Source: Bacillota bacterium (GTDB taxonomy: Bacteria > Bacillota > Clostridia > Oscillospirales > Ruminococcaceae). Taken from it: a stretch of DNA of 64,000 nucleotides. The first letter of the stretch is position 1. Each line of letters starts with the position of its first letter. Made by a program: the position numbers and the translations under genes. The notes under the pieces were generated by a model that had not been told where the DNA came from, made no database searches, and saw only the letters and a list, made by a program, of their open reading frames with translations. Below, piece by piece: positions 43,627 through 55,158 of the stretch. Location: NCBI GenBank assembly GCA_023440965.1, contig JAEZRC010000007.1, positions 62,001 to 126,000 of the forward strand. The letters run 5' to 3'.

Positions 43627-46419
43627 ATGCCACAGGATTATAACAAGACACTTAATCTTCCACAGACTGAGTTCCCAATGAGAGGCAACCTCCCTCAGAG
43701 AGAGCCTGAAACGCTTAGTAGCTGGGAAGATAAAAGACTCTATTACAAAATGATTAACAATAATGCAGGTAAGAAGAAATACATTCTTCACGACGGTCCT
43801 CCATACGCAAACGGTGATATACATCTTGGAACTGCGTTAAACAAAGTATTAAAAGACATTATTGTTAAATATAAGAATATGAGTGGTTTTTGCTCACCAT
43901 ATATTCCAGGTTGGGATACACACGGTCTTCCTATCGAGCTTAAAGCTATGAAGAAGATTGGTGTTGAGAATGGTGCAATTCCTCCACTTGAATTAAGAAA
44001 GCATTGTAAGGAGTTCGCTCTTTCTTATGTTGAAAATCAGAAGGAACAGTTTAAGCGTCTTGGCGTACTTGGAGATTTTGATGATCCTTATTTAACATTA
44101 AAACCTGAATTTGAAGCAAAGCAGGTAAAAGTATTTGGCGAAATGGCAAAGAAGGGTTATATCTATAAAGGTCTAAAGCCTGTTTATTGGTGCCCTGAAT
44201 GCCAGACAGCACTTGCTGAAGCTGAAATTGAGTATGCTGATGATCCATGTCATTCTATTTATGTAAAATTTAAGGTTGTTGATGATAAGGGAATTTTTAG
44301 CGCATTGAATCTCAACCTTGACAACACATATTTTATTATATGGACAACTACTACCTGGACATTACCAGGTAATCTTGCTATCTGTCTTGGACCTGATTAC
44401 GAGTATTGTATTGTTAAGGCTAATGGTGAGAACTATTGTATGGCAAAAGAACTTGTTGATTCAACAATGGCTGCTGCTAAAATCGAGAACATTGAAATTG
44501 TTGGTTCATTTACAGGTAAAGAGCTTGAAGGGATTCAGACAGCTCATCCGTTTATGGACAGAAATTCGCCAATCATCATTGGTGATCATGTAACACTTGA
44601 AAGTGGTACAGGTTGTGTTCATACAGCACCTGGCTTTGGTGTTGACGATTTTGAAGTATGCAAAAAGTACCCTGAAATTCCTATTATAGTTCCTGTTGAC
44701 GGAAAGGGAATTCTCACTAAAGACGCAGGAATGTTTGAAGGACTTACAACTGATGATGCAAATAAGAAGATTGGTAAGCACCTTGAAGATATTAATGCAT
44801 TGTTTGCTTTAGAAAAAATCAAGCATCAGTACCCACACTGTTGGCGTTGTAAACAGCCTATTCTATTCAGAGCAACAGAACAATGGTTCTGTTCAGTTGA
44901 GGGCTTTAAAGATGAGGCAATAAAAGCTATTGAAAAAGTTGAATGGATCCCTGAATGGGGTGAAGATAGAATTAAGAATATGGTTCGTGACAGAAGTGAC
45001 TGGTGTATCTCACGTCAGAGAACTTGGGGCGTTCCTATTCCTATAGTATATTGTAAGGATTGTAATAAGCCTATCATTAATGCACAGCTGATTGACAATA
45101 TTTCTGACTTGTTCAGAAAAGAAGGATCTGATGCATGGTATTCTGTTGATATAAAAAACCTTCTTCCTGATAACCTTAAATGTGATTGTGGTTGCACAGA
45201 ATTCACAAAAGAAATGGATATTATGGATGTTTGGTTTGATAGTGGTGTAACTCATACTGCTGTTCTTGAGGAAAGAGAAGGATTGTATTCACCAGCTGAC
45301 TTGTATCTTGAGGGTGCAGATCAGTACAGAGGATGGTTCCAGTCATCACTTCTTACTTCCGTTGTATGGAATGGTCACGCTCCTTATAAATCTGTCTGTA
45401 CTCATGGTTGGGTAGTTGACGGTGAAGGTAGAAAAATGGCTAAATCTCTTGGTAATGGTATTGAACCAAAAGAAATTATCAAGGATTATGGTGCTGATAT
45501 CCTGAGATTATGGGTAGCTTCATCAGATTATCACGCTGATATCAGAATCTCAAAAGAAATTTTGAAACAACTTTCTGAAAGCTATAAGAAAATAAGAAAT
45601 ACAGCAAGATTTATCCTTGGAAATCTTGATAATTGTGATGGCTTTGACTATGATAGTGATGCTGTAAGCGATGACCAGTTGCTTGACCTTGATAAATGGG
45701 CACTAATGAAGCTTGATGAGCTTATTGATAAGGTAAATACTGCTTATGATGCATTTGATTACCATATTGTATTCCACAGTATTCATAGTTTTTGCGTTGT
45801 ATATATGTCTAACTTCTACCTTGATATTTTAAAAGATAGATTATACTGTGAAAAGAAAGATTCTGTTGAAAGAAGAGCTGCTCAGACAGTTATGTACAGA
45901 GTTCTTAGTGCAATTTCAAGATTAATTGCTCCAATTATGTCATTTACAGCTGACGAAATTTGGAAGTTTATGCCTCACTCATCAAATGATAATACTGAAA
46001 GCATTTTCTTAAATCAGATGACAGATAAATCAGGTATTGTATTATCTGATGAATTTAAGGATAAGTGGGATATAATCTATAACTTAAGAGAAGATGTAAA
46101 GAAGGCTCTTGAAAATAAAAGAGCTGCGAAAATTATTGGTGCTTCTCTTGAAGCAAAGGTAACAATTCACGCAGATGAAAAGCTTTATAATAAGCTTATT
46201 GCATTCAAGGATGAGTTACCGGTTATATTCATAGTTTCTGCTGTTGAAATTGTAAATGGTGGAGATGGTGAATTTAAGGGAGAATTTGAATCTGTATCTG
46301 TTACAGTTGAAAAGGCTTTCGGAGAAAAATGTGAAAGATGTTGGGTATATTCAGATTCTGTTGGTAAAGATGCAGAACATCCTACACTTTGCTCAAGATG
46401 TATAAAGGTTATTGAATAG
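43627..46419 (+). CDS. ileS: Isoleucyl-tRNA synthetase
   Basis: The 930-residue class Ia synthetase has the HIGH motif region PYANGDIHLGTALNK (about 59-73) and the editing (CP1) domain with WTTTTWTLPGN. The KMSKS loop reads KMAKSLGNGIEP, and the C-terminal zinc finger CERCW...CSRC is intact. It has the bacterial type 1 architecture. There is no T-box leader: only 21 bases separate it from divIVA. AAGGAG precedes its ATG. Confidence 0.96.
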   Translation: MPQDYNKTLNLPQTEFPMRGNLPQREPETLSSWEDKRLYYKMINNNAGKKKYILHDGPPYANGDIHLGTALNKVLKDIIVKYKNMSGFCSPYIPGWDTHGLPIELKAMKKIGVENGAIPPLELRKHCKEFALSYVENQKEQFKRLGVLGDFDDPYLTLKPEFEAKQVKVFGEMAKKGYIYKGLKPVYWCPECQTALAEAEIEYADDPCHSIYVKFKVVDDKGIFSALNLNLDNTYFIIWTTTTWTLPGNLAICLGPDYEYCIVKANGENYCMAKELVDSTMAAAKIENIEIVGSFTGKELEGIQTAHPFMDRNSPIIIGDHVTLESGTGCVHTAPGFGVDDFEVCKKYPEIPIIVPVDGKGILTKDAGMFEGLTTDDANKKIGKHLEDINALFALEKIKHQYPHCWRCKQPILFRATEQWFCSVEGFKDEAIKAIEKVEWIPEWGEDRIKNMVRDRSDWCISRQRTWGVPIPIVYCKDCNKPIINAQLIDNISDLFRKEGSDAWYSVDIKNLLPDNLKCDCGCTEFTKEMDIMDVWFDSGVTHTAVLEEREGLYSPADLYLEGADQYRGWFQSSLLTSVVWNGHAPYKSVCTHGWVVDGEGRKMAKSLGNGIEPKEIIKDYGADILRLWVASSDYHADIRISKEILKQLSESYKKIRNTARFILGNLDNCDGFDYDSDAVSDDQLLDLDKWALMKLDELIDKVNTAYDAFDYHIVFHSIHSFCVVYMSNFYLDILKDRLYCEKKDSVERRAAQTVMYRVLSAISRLIAPIMSFTADEIWKFMPHSSNDNTESIFLNQMTDKSGIVLSDEFKDKWDIIYNLREDVKKALENKRAAKIIGASLEAKVTIHADEKLYNKLIAFKDELPVIFIVSAVEIVNGGDGEFKGEFESVSVTVEKAFGEKCERCWVYSDSVGKDAEHPTLCSRCIKVIE

Positions 46420-46427
46420 CTTAAATA

Positions 46428-46461
46428 TTAAGTTGCTGCTCAATATAGAGTGGCAACTTAA
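46428..46461 (+). other. Hairpin between ileS and lspA
   Basis: A 9-bp perfect inverted repeat (46428-46436 with 46453-46461) has an inner CTC/GAG pairing in the loop. No T run follows directly, so it may be a weak terminator, a stabilising or a processing structure. Confidence 0.45.
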
Positions 46462-46483
46462 ATTAAGTTTTATGGGGTGAATT

Positions 46484-46999
46484 ATGATAATATTCTGTTT
46501 GATTACTGTTGCTTTATTAGTCGGAGCTGATCAGATAATAAAATTACTCATTATTAAGAATTTCGATTTGTTTGAGTCTGTTTCAGTAATAAAATTTGGT
46601 AAGCAAAAGATTTTTGACCTGACTTACACTTTAAATGATGGAGCAGGCTGGAGTATCTTCAGCGGGAAAAGAATCTTTTTAATATTAATAACATCAGTTT
46701 TTATGATAGGAGTAATTATTTTTCTTATTAAAAATGCTAAAAGCAGTAAATTCTTAACCCTTTCTATGTTACTGATTATATCTGGTGGTGTTGGTAATCT
46801 CATTGACAGAATTTTTAGAAATGGAAAAGTTGTCGATTATATTGAAACAAAGTTCATGAATTTTCCTATTTTTAATTTTGCGGATATATGTGTTGTTATT
46901 GGTGCAATTATGTTCTTGGTATATATTTTATTTATAGAGAAATCTCATAATAATAAAGCTATTGAAGAAATTAAATCTGAAGGAGAAACCAATGAATGA
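46484..46999 (+). CDS. lspA: Lipoprotein signal peptidase (signal peptidase II)
   Basis: The 171-residue protein has four membrane helices. The family blocks YTLNDGAGWSIFSG, GGVGNLIDRIFRNGKVVDYI and FNFADICVVIG are all present. The last two contain the catalytic aspartates. It cleaves prolipoprotein signal peptides. GGGG precedes ATG. It overlaps rluD by eight bases, as lspA and rluD often neighbour each other. Confidence 0.96.
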   Translation: MIIFCLITVALLVGADQIIKLLIIKNFDLFESVSVIKFGKQKIFDLTYTLNDGAGWSIFSGKRIFLILITSVFMIGVIIFLIKNAKSSKFLTLSMLLIISGGVGNLIDRIFRNGKVVDYIETKFMNFPIFNFADICVVIGAIMFLVYILFIEKSHNNKAIEEIKSEGETNE

Positions 47000-47897
47000 T
47001 TTTTCATTGATTGTTACTGAAGATAATGTCGGTGAAAGAATTGACAAGTTGATTTCTGACCAGGATTTTGGATTAACAAGATCATCTGTTCAGAAGCTAA
47101 TTGAAGATTATTATGTTTATGTGAATTCAAAGCCTGTTTCAAAGAATTACAAGCTTAGAATGAATGATATTGTAGAAATCCATATACCTGAACCTGTTTT
47201 ATTGGATGTAAAGGCACAAGACTTGCCACTTGAATTTGTGTATCAGGATGATGATTTAGCTGTTGTTAATAAGCCAAAAGGCATGGTTGTTCATCCTGCT
47301 GTCGGTAATTATGAAAATACTATGGTAAATGCATTGTTATATCATTGCAAAGGACAGTTGTCAGCAATAAATGGAGTTATAAGACCAGGTATAGTTCACA
47401 GAATTGACAAGAACACAAGTGGATTATTGATAGTCGCGAAAAATGATTTTTCGCACGTTCATCTTGCTCAGCAAATTAAAGAACATTCATTAACACGTGA
47501 ATATCAGGCATTTTTATGTGGTCGCCTTAAAGATGAAAAAGGAACAATTAATGCTCCTATTGGTAGAGATAAAAGTGACAGAAAAAAAATGTGCGTTACA
47601 CAAAGCAATTCAAAGCAAGCTATTACTCATTATGAAGTTCTTGACTTGTTTGAGAAGAACAGCCTTGTTAAGTTTAATCTTGAGACAGGTCGCACTCATC
47701 AGATAAGGGTCCATTCTGCATATATTGGTCATCCCGTTTATGGTGATGAGGTTTATGGAAAAGCCGTAAAAGGTGTCGAAGGTCAGTGCCTTCATGCAAA
47801 AAAAATTGGCTTTATTCATCCGCGTACTAATAAGTATATGGAATTTGACAGTCAGCTACCGGAATATTTTATTGAAATACTACGAAAACTTAGATAA
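46992..47897 (+). CDS. rluD: Pseudouridine synthase, RluD/RluA family
   Basis: The 301-residue protein has an N-terminal S4 domain (about 13-70, ERIDKLISDQ) and a catalytic domain with VNKPKGMVVHPAVGN. The catalytic Asp motif is HRIDKNTSGLLIVAKN, and ETGRTHQIRVH follows. It makes pseudouridines in 23S rRNA. The exact sites cannot be read from sequence. ATG 46992 lies behind AAGGAG. Confidence 0.92.
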   Translation: MNDFSLIVTEDNVGERIDKLISDQDFGLTRSSVQKLIEDYYVYVNSKPVSKNYKLRMNDIVEIHIPEPVLLDVKAQDLPLEFVYQDDDLAVVNKPKGMVVHPAVGNYENTMVNALLYHCKGQLSAINGVIRPGIVHRIDKNTSGLLIVAKNDFSHVHLAQQIKEHSLTREYQAFLCGRLKDEKGTINAPIGRDKSDRKKMCVTQSNSKQAITHYEVLDLFEKNSLVKFNLETGRTHQIRVHSAYIGHPVYGDEVYGKAVKGVEGQCLHAKKIGFIHPRTNKYMEFDSQLPEYFIEILRKLR

Positions 47898-47906
47898 GAG
47901 GTAATA

Positions 47907-48737
47907 ATGCTTAATGAAGTATCAAAAGTACTGCTTATAACTGATTTGGACGGGACATTGCTCCCACATAACAAAAAGTTATTACCGGAGGATATAAATG
48001 CAATCAATAGGTTTATCTCTGATGGTGGTAGATTTTCAATCGCAACAGGTAGGCCAATACAGTCGGTTGCAACTTATTTAAAAGCACTGAAAGTAACAGA
48101 TCCAGTTATTTTATATAACGGTTCAGCTATTTATGATACAATTAGTGATAAATTCTTATGGTGTGATTATCTTAATGATAAAGCAAGGAAATTAATAAGT
48201 GATGTACTTAAAGCTTATCCTGATGCTTCTGCTGAAATTCTTACTGAAGATACTATTTATGCTTTTCAAAAAAACGAACGTGAAGAATATCACATAAGAA
48301 TTACAAATACAAATCCTATTGAGTGCAGTATAGATGAGGCTGGCGACAAATGGCTTAAAGCACTCTTTGCTATCGAGCCAGAAAGAATTGATAGACTGAT
48401 AAAGTTTGTTGCTGAGCAGAATTATAATGATTTTACTTATGTTCAATCATGTGCGTTTTTCTATGAAGTATTACCTAAGGCAAATTCAAAAGGAACTGCA
48501 TTAAAAAGGCTGAGGGATATGACAGGGCTTAATAATTATACTGTAGTTGCTGTCGGTGATTATGCAAATGATATTGAAATGCTTGAATATGCTGATATTG
48601 GTGTAGCAACAGCTAATGCTAGTGATGATGTAAAAGCAATTGCAGATATTGTCCTTGATAAGACTTGTGATGAAAATGCAATTGCAAGCGTTATCGACTA
48701 CATATATAATAAATATGAACATTCAGAAATTAAATAA
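47907..48737 (+). CDS. HAD-superfamily hydrolase, Cof type
   Basis: The 276-residue class IIB HAD phosphatase has motif I DLDGTLLPHNKK (about 13-24), motif II YNGSAIYD and a cap domain in the middle. KANSKGTALKRL and GDYANDIEMLEYAD are motifs III and IV. It probably acts on sugar or nucleotide phosphates; the substrate is unknown. It follows rluD by nine bases and precedes the transketolase pair by 16. Confidence 0.88.
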   Translation: MLNEVSKVLLITDLDGTLLPHNKKLLPEDINAINRFISDGGRFSIATGRPIQSVATYLKALKVTDPVILYNGSAIYDTISDKFLWCDYLNDKARKLISDVLKAYPDASAEILTEDTIYAFQKNEREEYHIRITNTNPIECSIDEAGDKWLKALFAIEPERIDRLIKFVAEQNYNDFTYVQSCAFFYEVLPKANSKGTALKRLRDMTGLNNYTVVAVGDYANDIEMLEYADIGVATANASDDVKAIADIVLDKTCDENAIASVIDYIYNKYEHSEIK

Positions 48738-48753
48738 ATTTGGAGGTTAAATT

Positions 48754-49596
48754 ATGGACTCAACCACAAAAAAACAGCTTGAAATAACAGCTTGCAAAAT
48801 TCGAATGGGAATTATCGAGGGTGTTTATAATGCAAAATCAGGACATCCAGGTGGATCACTTTCTATAGCAGATTTGTTGGCATATCTATATTTCTACAAA
48901 ATGAATATTTATCCTGATTTTCCAAAATTAGATGATAGAGACCGGCTTGTACTTTCAAAAGGTCATTGTGCTCCTGGACTTTATGCTGCTTTGTCACAAA
49001 GAGGATATTTTGATGAAAGTGAATTGAAAAAGCTTCGTCATATTGGTTCAATCCTTCAGGGACATCCAGATATGAAGCATATTCCTGGTGTTGATATGAC
49101 AACAGGCTCACTCGGTCAGGGTATTTCTGCGGCTTGCGGTATGGCGCTTGCAGGACAGATAAATAATAATCCTTACAAGGTGTATGCAATACTTGGTGAT
49201 GGTGAAATTGAAGAGGGTCAAGTATGGGAAGCTGCAATGTTTGCCGCACATTATAAGCTTGACAATCTTGTTGCTATTGTTGATAATAATGGCTTGCAGA
49301 TTGACGGAAAAATTACTGATGTATGCTCACCAGAGCCTATTACTGATAAATTTGTTGCATTTGGATGGTATGTTATAACAATAGATGCGCATGATTTTGA
49401 CGATATTGGTAGAGCTTTTGAGGAAGCCGAAAGTATAAGCGGACAGCCTGTTGCAATTATTCAGAAGAGTACAAAGGGTAAATGTATTTCCTTTATGGAG
49501 AACAATGTTTCATGGCATGGTGCTGCTCCAAACAAGGAGCAATATGATATCGCAATGAGTGAGTTGAACAAGCTTCTAAAAGAGTTGGAGGGTTAA
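48754..49596 (+). CDS. Transketolase, N-terminal subunit
   Basis: The 280-residue protein is the TPP-binding half of transketolase, with KSGHPGGSLSIADLLAYLYF, LSKGHCAPGLYAAL and TGSLGQGISAACGMAL. The cofactor motif is GDGEIEEGQVWEAAMFA, with VDNNGLQIDG following. It pairs with the next gene to form a split enzyme moving two-carbon ketol units in the pentose phosphate pathway. GGAGG precedes its ATG. Confidence 0.94.
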   Translation: MDSTTKKQLEITACKIRMGIIEGVYNAKSGHPGGSLSIADLLAYLYFYKMNIYPDFPKLDDRDRLVLSKGHCAPGLYAALSQRGYFDESELKKLRHIGSILQGHPDMKHIPGVDMTTGSLGQGISAACGMALAGQINNNPYKVYAILGDGEIEEGQVWEAAMFAAHYKLDNLVAIVDNNGLQIDGKITDVCSPEPITDKFVAFGWYVITIDAHDFDDIGRAFEEAESISGQPVAIIQKSTKGKCISFMENNVSWHGAAPNKEQYDIAMSELNKLLKELEG

Positions 49597-49600
49597 AATT

Positions 49601-50548
49601 ATGGCAGATATTATTAAAAAAGCAACAAGAGAAAGCTATGGTGAGACTCTCGCTGAGCTTGCTGATGAATATAAAAATTTAGTTGTACTAGATGCAGACC
49701 TTGCTGCTGCAACAAAAACAGGCGTTTTTAAGAAAGCCTGCCCTGAAAGATTTTTTGATTGTGGTATTGCTGAAGCAAACATGATGGGCGTTGCCGCTGG
49801 ATTATCAACCTGTGGAATGATTCCGTTTGCAAGTACATTTGCTATGTTTGCTGCTGGAAGGGCTTTTGAAATAATCAGAAATTCTATTGGTTACCCACAT
49901 TTAAACGTAAAAATCGGTGCAACTCACGCAGGAATTTCTGTTGGTGAAGATGGTGCTACACATCAGTGTAACGAAGATATCGCCTTAATGAGAACAATAC
50001 CTGGCATGACTATTGTTAACCCTGCTGATGATGTTGAAGCAAGAGCTGCAGTAAGAGCCGCTGTTAAATTCAATGGTCCTATGTATCTAAGATTCGGAAG
50101 ATTAGCTGTTCCTATATTTAATGATAAGGATACTTATGAATTTGAGCTTGGTAAAGGTGTACTCCTTCGTGACGGTAAGGATATAACAATTATTGCAACA
50201 GGACTTATGGTTTCTGAGGCTATCACAGCCGGTGATGAACTTGAAAAGGTTGGGATTGATGCAAGAATTATTAATATCCATACAATCAAGCCAATTGATA
50301 AGGATATTATCTTTAAGGCAGCAAAGGAAACAGGCAGAATTGTAACTGTTGAAGAGCATAGCATAATTGGTGGTTTGGGTTCTGCTGTTGCTGATGTTGT
50401 TACTGAACTTTGCCCTGTACCAGTTCATAAAATTGGTGTTAATGATGTATTTGGCTTCTCTGGTCCTGGTGATAAGCTTCTTAAAGAATTCGGATTATCA
50501 AGCGAAAATATTATTGCTACTGTAAAAAAAGTTTTAGCCAATAAGTAA
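49601..50548 (+). CDS. Transketolase, C-terminal subunit
   Basis: The 315-residue protein has the pyrimidine-binding and C-terminal domains of transketolase. Typical segments are DCGIAEANMMGVAAGLSTCG, GISVGEDGATHQ and VTVEEHSIIGGLGSAV. It starts four bases after the N-terminal subunit and has GGAGGG in front. The pair supplies pentoses and erythrose 4-phosphate. A terminator follows. Confidence 0.94.
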   Translation: MADIIKKATRESYGETLAELADEYKNLVVLDADLAAATKTGVFKKACPERFFDCGIAEANMMGVAAGLSTCGMIPFASTFAMFAAGRAFEIIRNSIGYPHLNVKIGATHAGISVGEDGATHQCNEDIALMRTIPGMTIVNPADDVEARAAVRAAVKFNGPMYLRFGRLAVPIFNDKDTYEFELGKGVLLRDGKDITIIATGLMVSEAITAGDELEKVGIDARIINIHTIKPIDKDIIFKAAKETGRIVTVEEHSIIGGLGSAVADVVTELCPVPVHKIGVNDVFGFSGPGDKLLKEFGLSSENIIATVKKVLANK

Positions 50549-50561
50549 TTAAATAATTATT

Positions 50562-50595
50562 ATCGGATAGCAGTTTATTCTGTTATCCGATTTTA
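50562..50595 (+). terminator. Terminator after transketolase genes
   Basis: A 12-bp stem with one G-U pair (50562-50573 with 50580-50591) is followed by TTTATT. Confidence 0.8.
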
Positions 50596-50662
50596 TTAAA
50601 AATGCACTTTTTTAATAAGTATTTGAATATAATTAATAAATACTCTTATAAGGTGTGATAAT

Positions 50663-51355
50663 ATGCGACGTCCTCCTTCAAAAACTGAAAAGAAACTTAA
50701 ACCTTCTTTTTTTATTAAGATTACTATTATTTTAATTATTCTTGCTATAATACTATTGGATATGCAGTTAAAACCTCAGATGGTTAAGGTTGCAACATAT
50801 CAAGGTAAACAGACTTCTCAGCAGCTTATAGCAAAATCTGTTTCTAATATTCTTAATTCAAATAATATTACTTATGATAAATTAGTCACTATAACACAAA
50901 ATACCGATGGAAGTATTTCTTCAGTGCAGACCAATATCGTAGAAGTCAATAAACTTCAGGCGGAACTTACATATAAAATTAATGAGGAAATGGGTAAGCT
51001 ATCAGAGGAGGAAATTGAATTAGATACAGGTACACTAAGCGGATTAAATATTCTATACGGCAGGGGACCTAAACTGACTTTTAAGCTTGAGCCTCTTGGT
51101 TATGTAAAGTCAGATATATACAGCAAATTTACTTCGGCCGGTGTTAACCAGACCTTGCATCAACTTATATTTAAAGTAAACGGAGAGACATCAGTAATTA
51201 TCCCTGGGAAGCATTGTGATATTGATATTGATATGGATGTCATTGTTGCTGAAACAATTATCGTTGGTAAAATACCTGATAGCTACATAAATATTAGTGA
51301 TGCTAAAAAATCAGACTTAGAAAAAGTTATTATTTCTTCAAAATTAGGTAGCTAA
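50663..51355 (+). CDS. yunB: Sporulation protein YunB
   Basis: The 230-residue protein has one N-terminal membrane helix (about 17-36) and an extracytoplasmic domain. Segments NILNSNNITYDKLVTITQN, GTLSGLNILYGRGPKLTFK and VAETIIVGKIPDSY match YunB of Bacillus, a sigma-E-dependent spore-formation gene with unknown mechanism. AAGGTG is the ribosome site. I could not find a well-spaced sigma-E promoter. Confidence 0.88.
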   Translation: MRRPPSKTEKKLKPSFFIKITIILIILAIILLDMQLKPQMVKVATYQGKQTSQQLIAKSVSNILNSNNITYDKLVTITQNTDGSISSVQTNIVEVNKLQAELTYKINEEMGKLSEEEIELDTGTLSGLNILYGRGPKLTFKLEPLGYVKSDIYSKFTSAGVNQTLHQLIFKVNGETSVIIPGKHCDIDIDMDVIVAETIIVGKIPDSYINISDAKKSDLEKVIISSKLGS

Positions 51356-53395
<2,040 letters not shown>

Positions 53396-53403
53396 GAGGA
53401 TAT

Positions 53404-53673
53404 ATGAATATTGATATTAAACACATTGCAAAGCTGTCAAGATTAAGAATTGAAGATAGTGAGCTTGAAAAGTTTGAAAAAGAAATGCATAATATAGTTG
53501 ATATGGTTGAAAAGTTACCTGATATTGACGATGAACTTATTCTTGATGCTGCAAATCCTATGAGATTAAGGGAAGATATTGCAGTTAATGACAAATTTAC
53601 AAGAAATGAACTTTTAAAGAATGCACCACATATTCAGGCTGGATGTCTTGTTGTGCCAAAAACAGTAGAATAG
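53404..53673 (+). CDS. gatC: Asp/Glu-tRNA amidotransferase subunit C
   Basis: The 89-residue protein opens DIKHIAKLSRLRIEDSELEK and ends TRNELLKNAPHIQAGCLVVP, as in GatC. It stabilises GatA-GatB in making Gln-tRNA and/or Asn-tRNA from mischarged precursors. TAGGAGG lies before its ATG, nine bases after ligA. Confidence 0.95.
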   Translation: MNIDIKHIAKLSRLRIEDSELEKFEKEMHNIVDMVEKLPDIDDELILDAANPMRLREDIAVNDKFTRNELLKNAPHIQAGCLVVPKTVE

Positions 53674-53685
53674 GAGTTGGACAAA

Positions 53686-55146
53686 TTGAATTTATACGAA
53701 AAAAGTGCTTTTGAACTATCAGAAATGCTCAGAAATAAAAAAATATCTTCAACAGAGCTCACTAATTCTGTTTTTGAACATATAGAAAAGGTTGAGAATA
53801 AAGTTGACGCGTATACTACTTTAGCAAAAGAATCTGCTTTAAAAACAGCAAAAGAAATTGATGAAAAGCTTGCAAGAGGTGAAAATCTTCACGCTCTTGC
53901 TGGTATTCCAATTGGAATAAAGGATAATATCTCAACCAAAGGCTTGAGAACAACCTGTGCTTCAAAAATGCTTGAAAATTATGAGCCACCATTCAATGCA
54001 ACAGTAATAGAAAAAATTAATAATGCTGGAATGGTCATAACAGGAAAACTTAATATGGATGAATTTGCAATGGGTTCATCAACGGAAAATTCTCATTTTA
54101 AGATAACAAAGAATCCTAATGACCTCACAAGAGTTCCTGGTGGATCATCAGGCGGTAGTGCTGCTGCTGTTGCAGCTTGTGAAGCTATTGTTTCTCTTGG
54201 TTCAGATACAGGTGGATCAATCCGTCAGCCTTCATCATATTGTGGTGTTGTCGGATTTAAGCCAACATACGGTAGTGTTTCACGTTACGGACTTGTTGCT
54301 TTTGCATCATCACTTGATCAGATAGGACCTATAGGAAGATGCGTTAAAGACGTTGCTATGCTTCAGTCTGTAATCAATGGCTATGATAAAAAGGACTCAA
54401 CATCAAGTTTTAGAGAGTATACTGATATATATGCTAATTTGAGACAGGACGTAAGAGGGCTTAGAATAGGTATTCCAAAAGAGTACTTTGGTGAGGGAAT
54501 TGATTCAAACGTTAAAGATGCTGTAATGAATTCTGTTAAGGAATTACAAAAGCAGGGGGCAGTTGTAAAAGAAATCAGCTTGCCATCAACAGATTATGCT
54601 TTGTCTGCTTATTATATTATATCTTCAGCTGAAGCTTCTTCAAATCTTGCACGTTTTGATGGTGTTAAATATGGCTTCCGTGCTGAAAATTATGATGGAC
54701 TTACTGATATGTATGAAAAAACAAGAAGTGAAGGCTTTGGTGATGAAGTAAAAAGGAGAATAATGCTCGGAACGTTCGTTTTAAGTTCTGGTTATTATGA
54801 TGCTTATTATAAAAAGGCAAAATTAATTCAGAAGAGAATTTCAAGTGAGTTCTCAAATGCATTTGCTGATGTTGATGTTATTGCAACACCAACCGTTCCT
54901 TCAACTGCATTTAAAATTGGTGAAAATATTGATAACCCACTTAAGATGTACTCAACAGATATATGTACTGTCACAATTAATATTGCTGGTCTTCCAGCTG
55001 TAAGCATTCCTTGTGGCAGAGATGACAATAACCTTCCTATCGGTTTACAGCTGATTGGTAATAAATTCAGTGAGCAGACATTGCTTAATACGGCTTATTC
55101 TTATGAACAGCTTGTAGGTGTTTTTGCTATGCCAACAATTTTGTAA
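53686..55146 (+). CDS. gatA: Asp/Glu-tRNA amidotransferase subunit A
   Basis: The 486-residue amidase releases ammonia from glutamine. The Ser-cisSer-Lys triad lies in IPIGIKDNI (Lys) and [14 protein letters not shown] with [15 protein letters not shown]. The likely start is TTG 53686, eight bases after AGGAG. A TTG nine bases earlier would overlap that site. It sits between gatC and gatB. Confidence 0.95.
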   Translation: MNLYEKSAFELSEMLRNKKISSTELTNSVFEHIEKVENKVDAYTTLAKESALKTAKEIDEKLARGENLHALAGIPIGIKDNISTKGLRTTCASKMLENYEPPFNATVIEKINNAGMVITGKLNMDEFAMGSSTENSHFKITKNPNDLTRVPGGSSGGSAAAVAACEAIVSLGSDTGGSIRQPSSYCGVVGFKPTYGSVSRYGLVAFASSLDQIGPIGRCVKDVAMLQSVINGYDKKDSTSSFREYTDIYANLRQDVRGLRIGIPKEYFGEGIDSNVKDAVMNSVKELQKQGAVVKEISLPSTDYALSAYYIISSAEASSNLARFDGVKYGFRAENYDGLTDMYEKTRSEGFGDEVKRRIMLGTFVLSSGYYDAYYKKAKLIQKRISSEFSNAFADVDVIATPTVPSTAFKIGENIDNPLKMYSTDICTVTINIAGLPAVSIPCGRDDNNLPIGLQLIGNKFSEQTLLNTAYSYEQLVGVFAMPTIL

Positions 55147-55158
55147 GGAGGGCTATTG

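Noticed and set aside
46420..46483. Leader or riboswitch for lspA
   Set aside because: It is only 64 bases with one hairpin; no T-box motif or known riboswitch core is present.
50610..50650. Possible sigma-E promoter before yunB
   Set aside because: The best box pair would place the transcription start inside the ribosome binding site.
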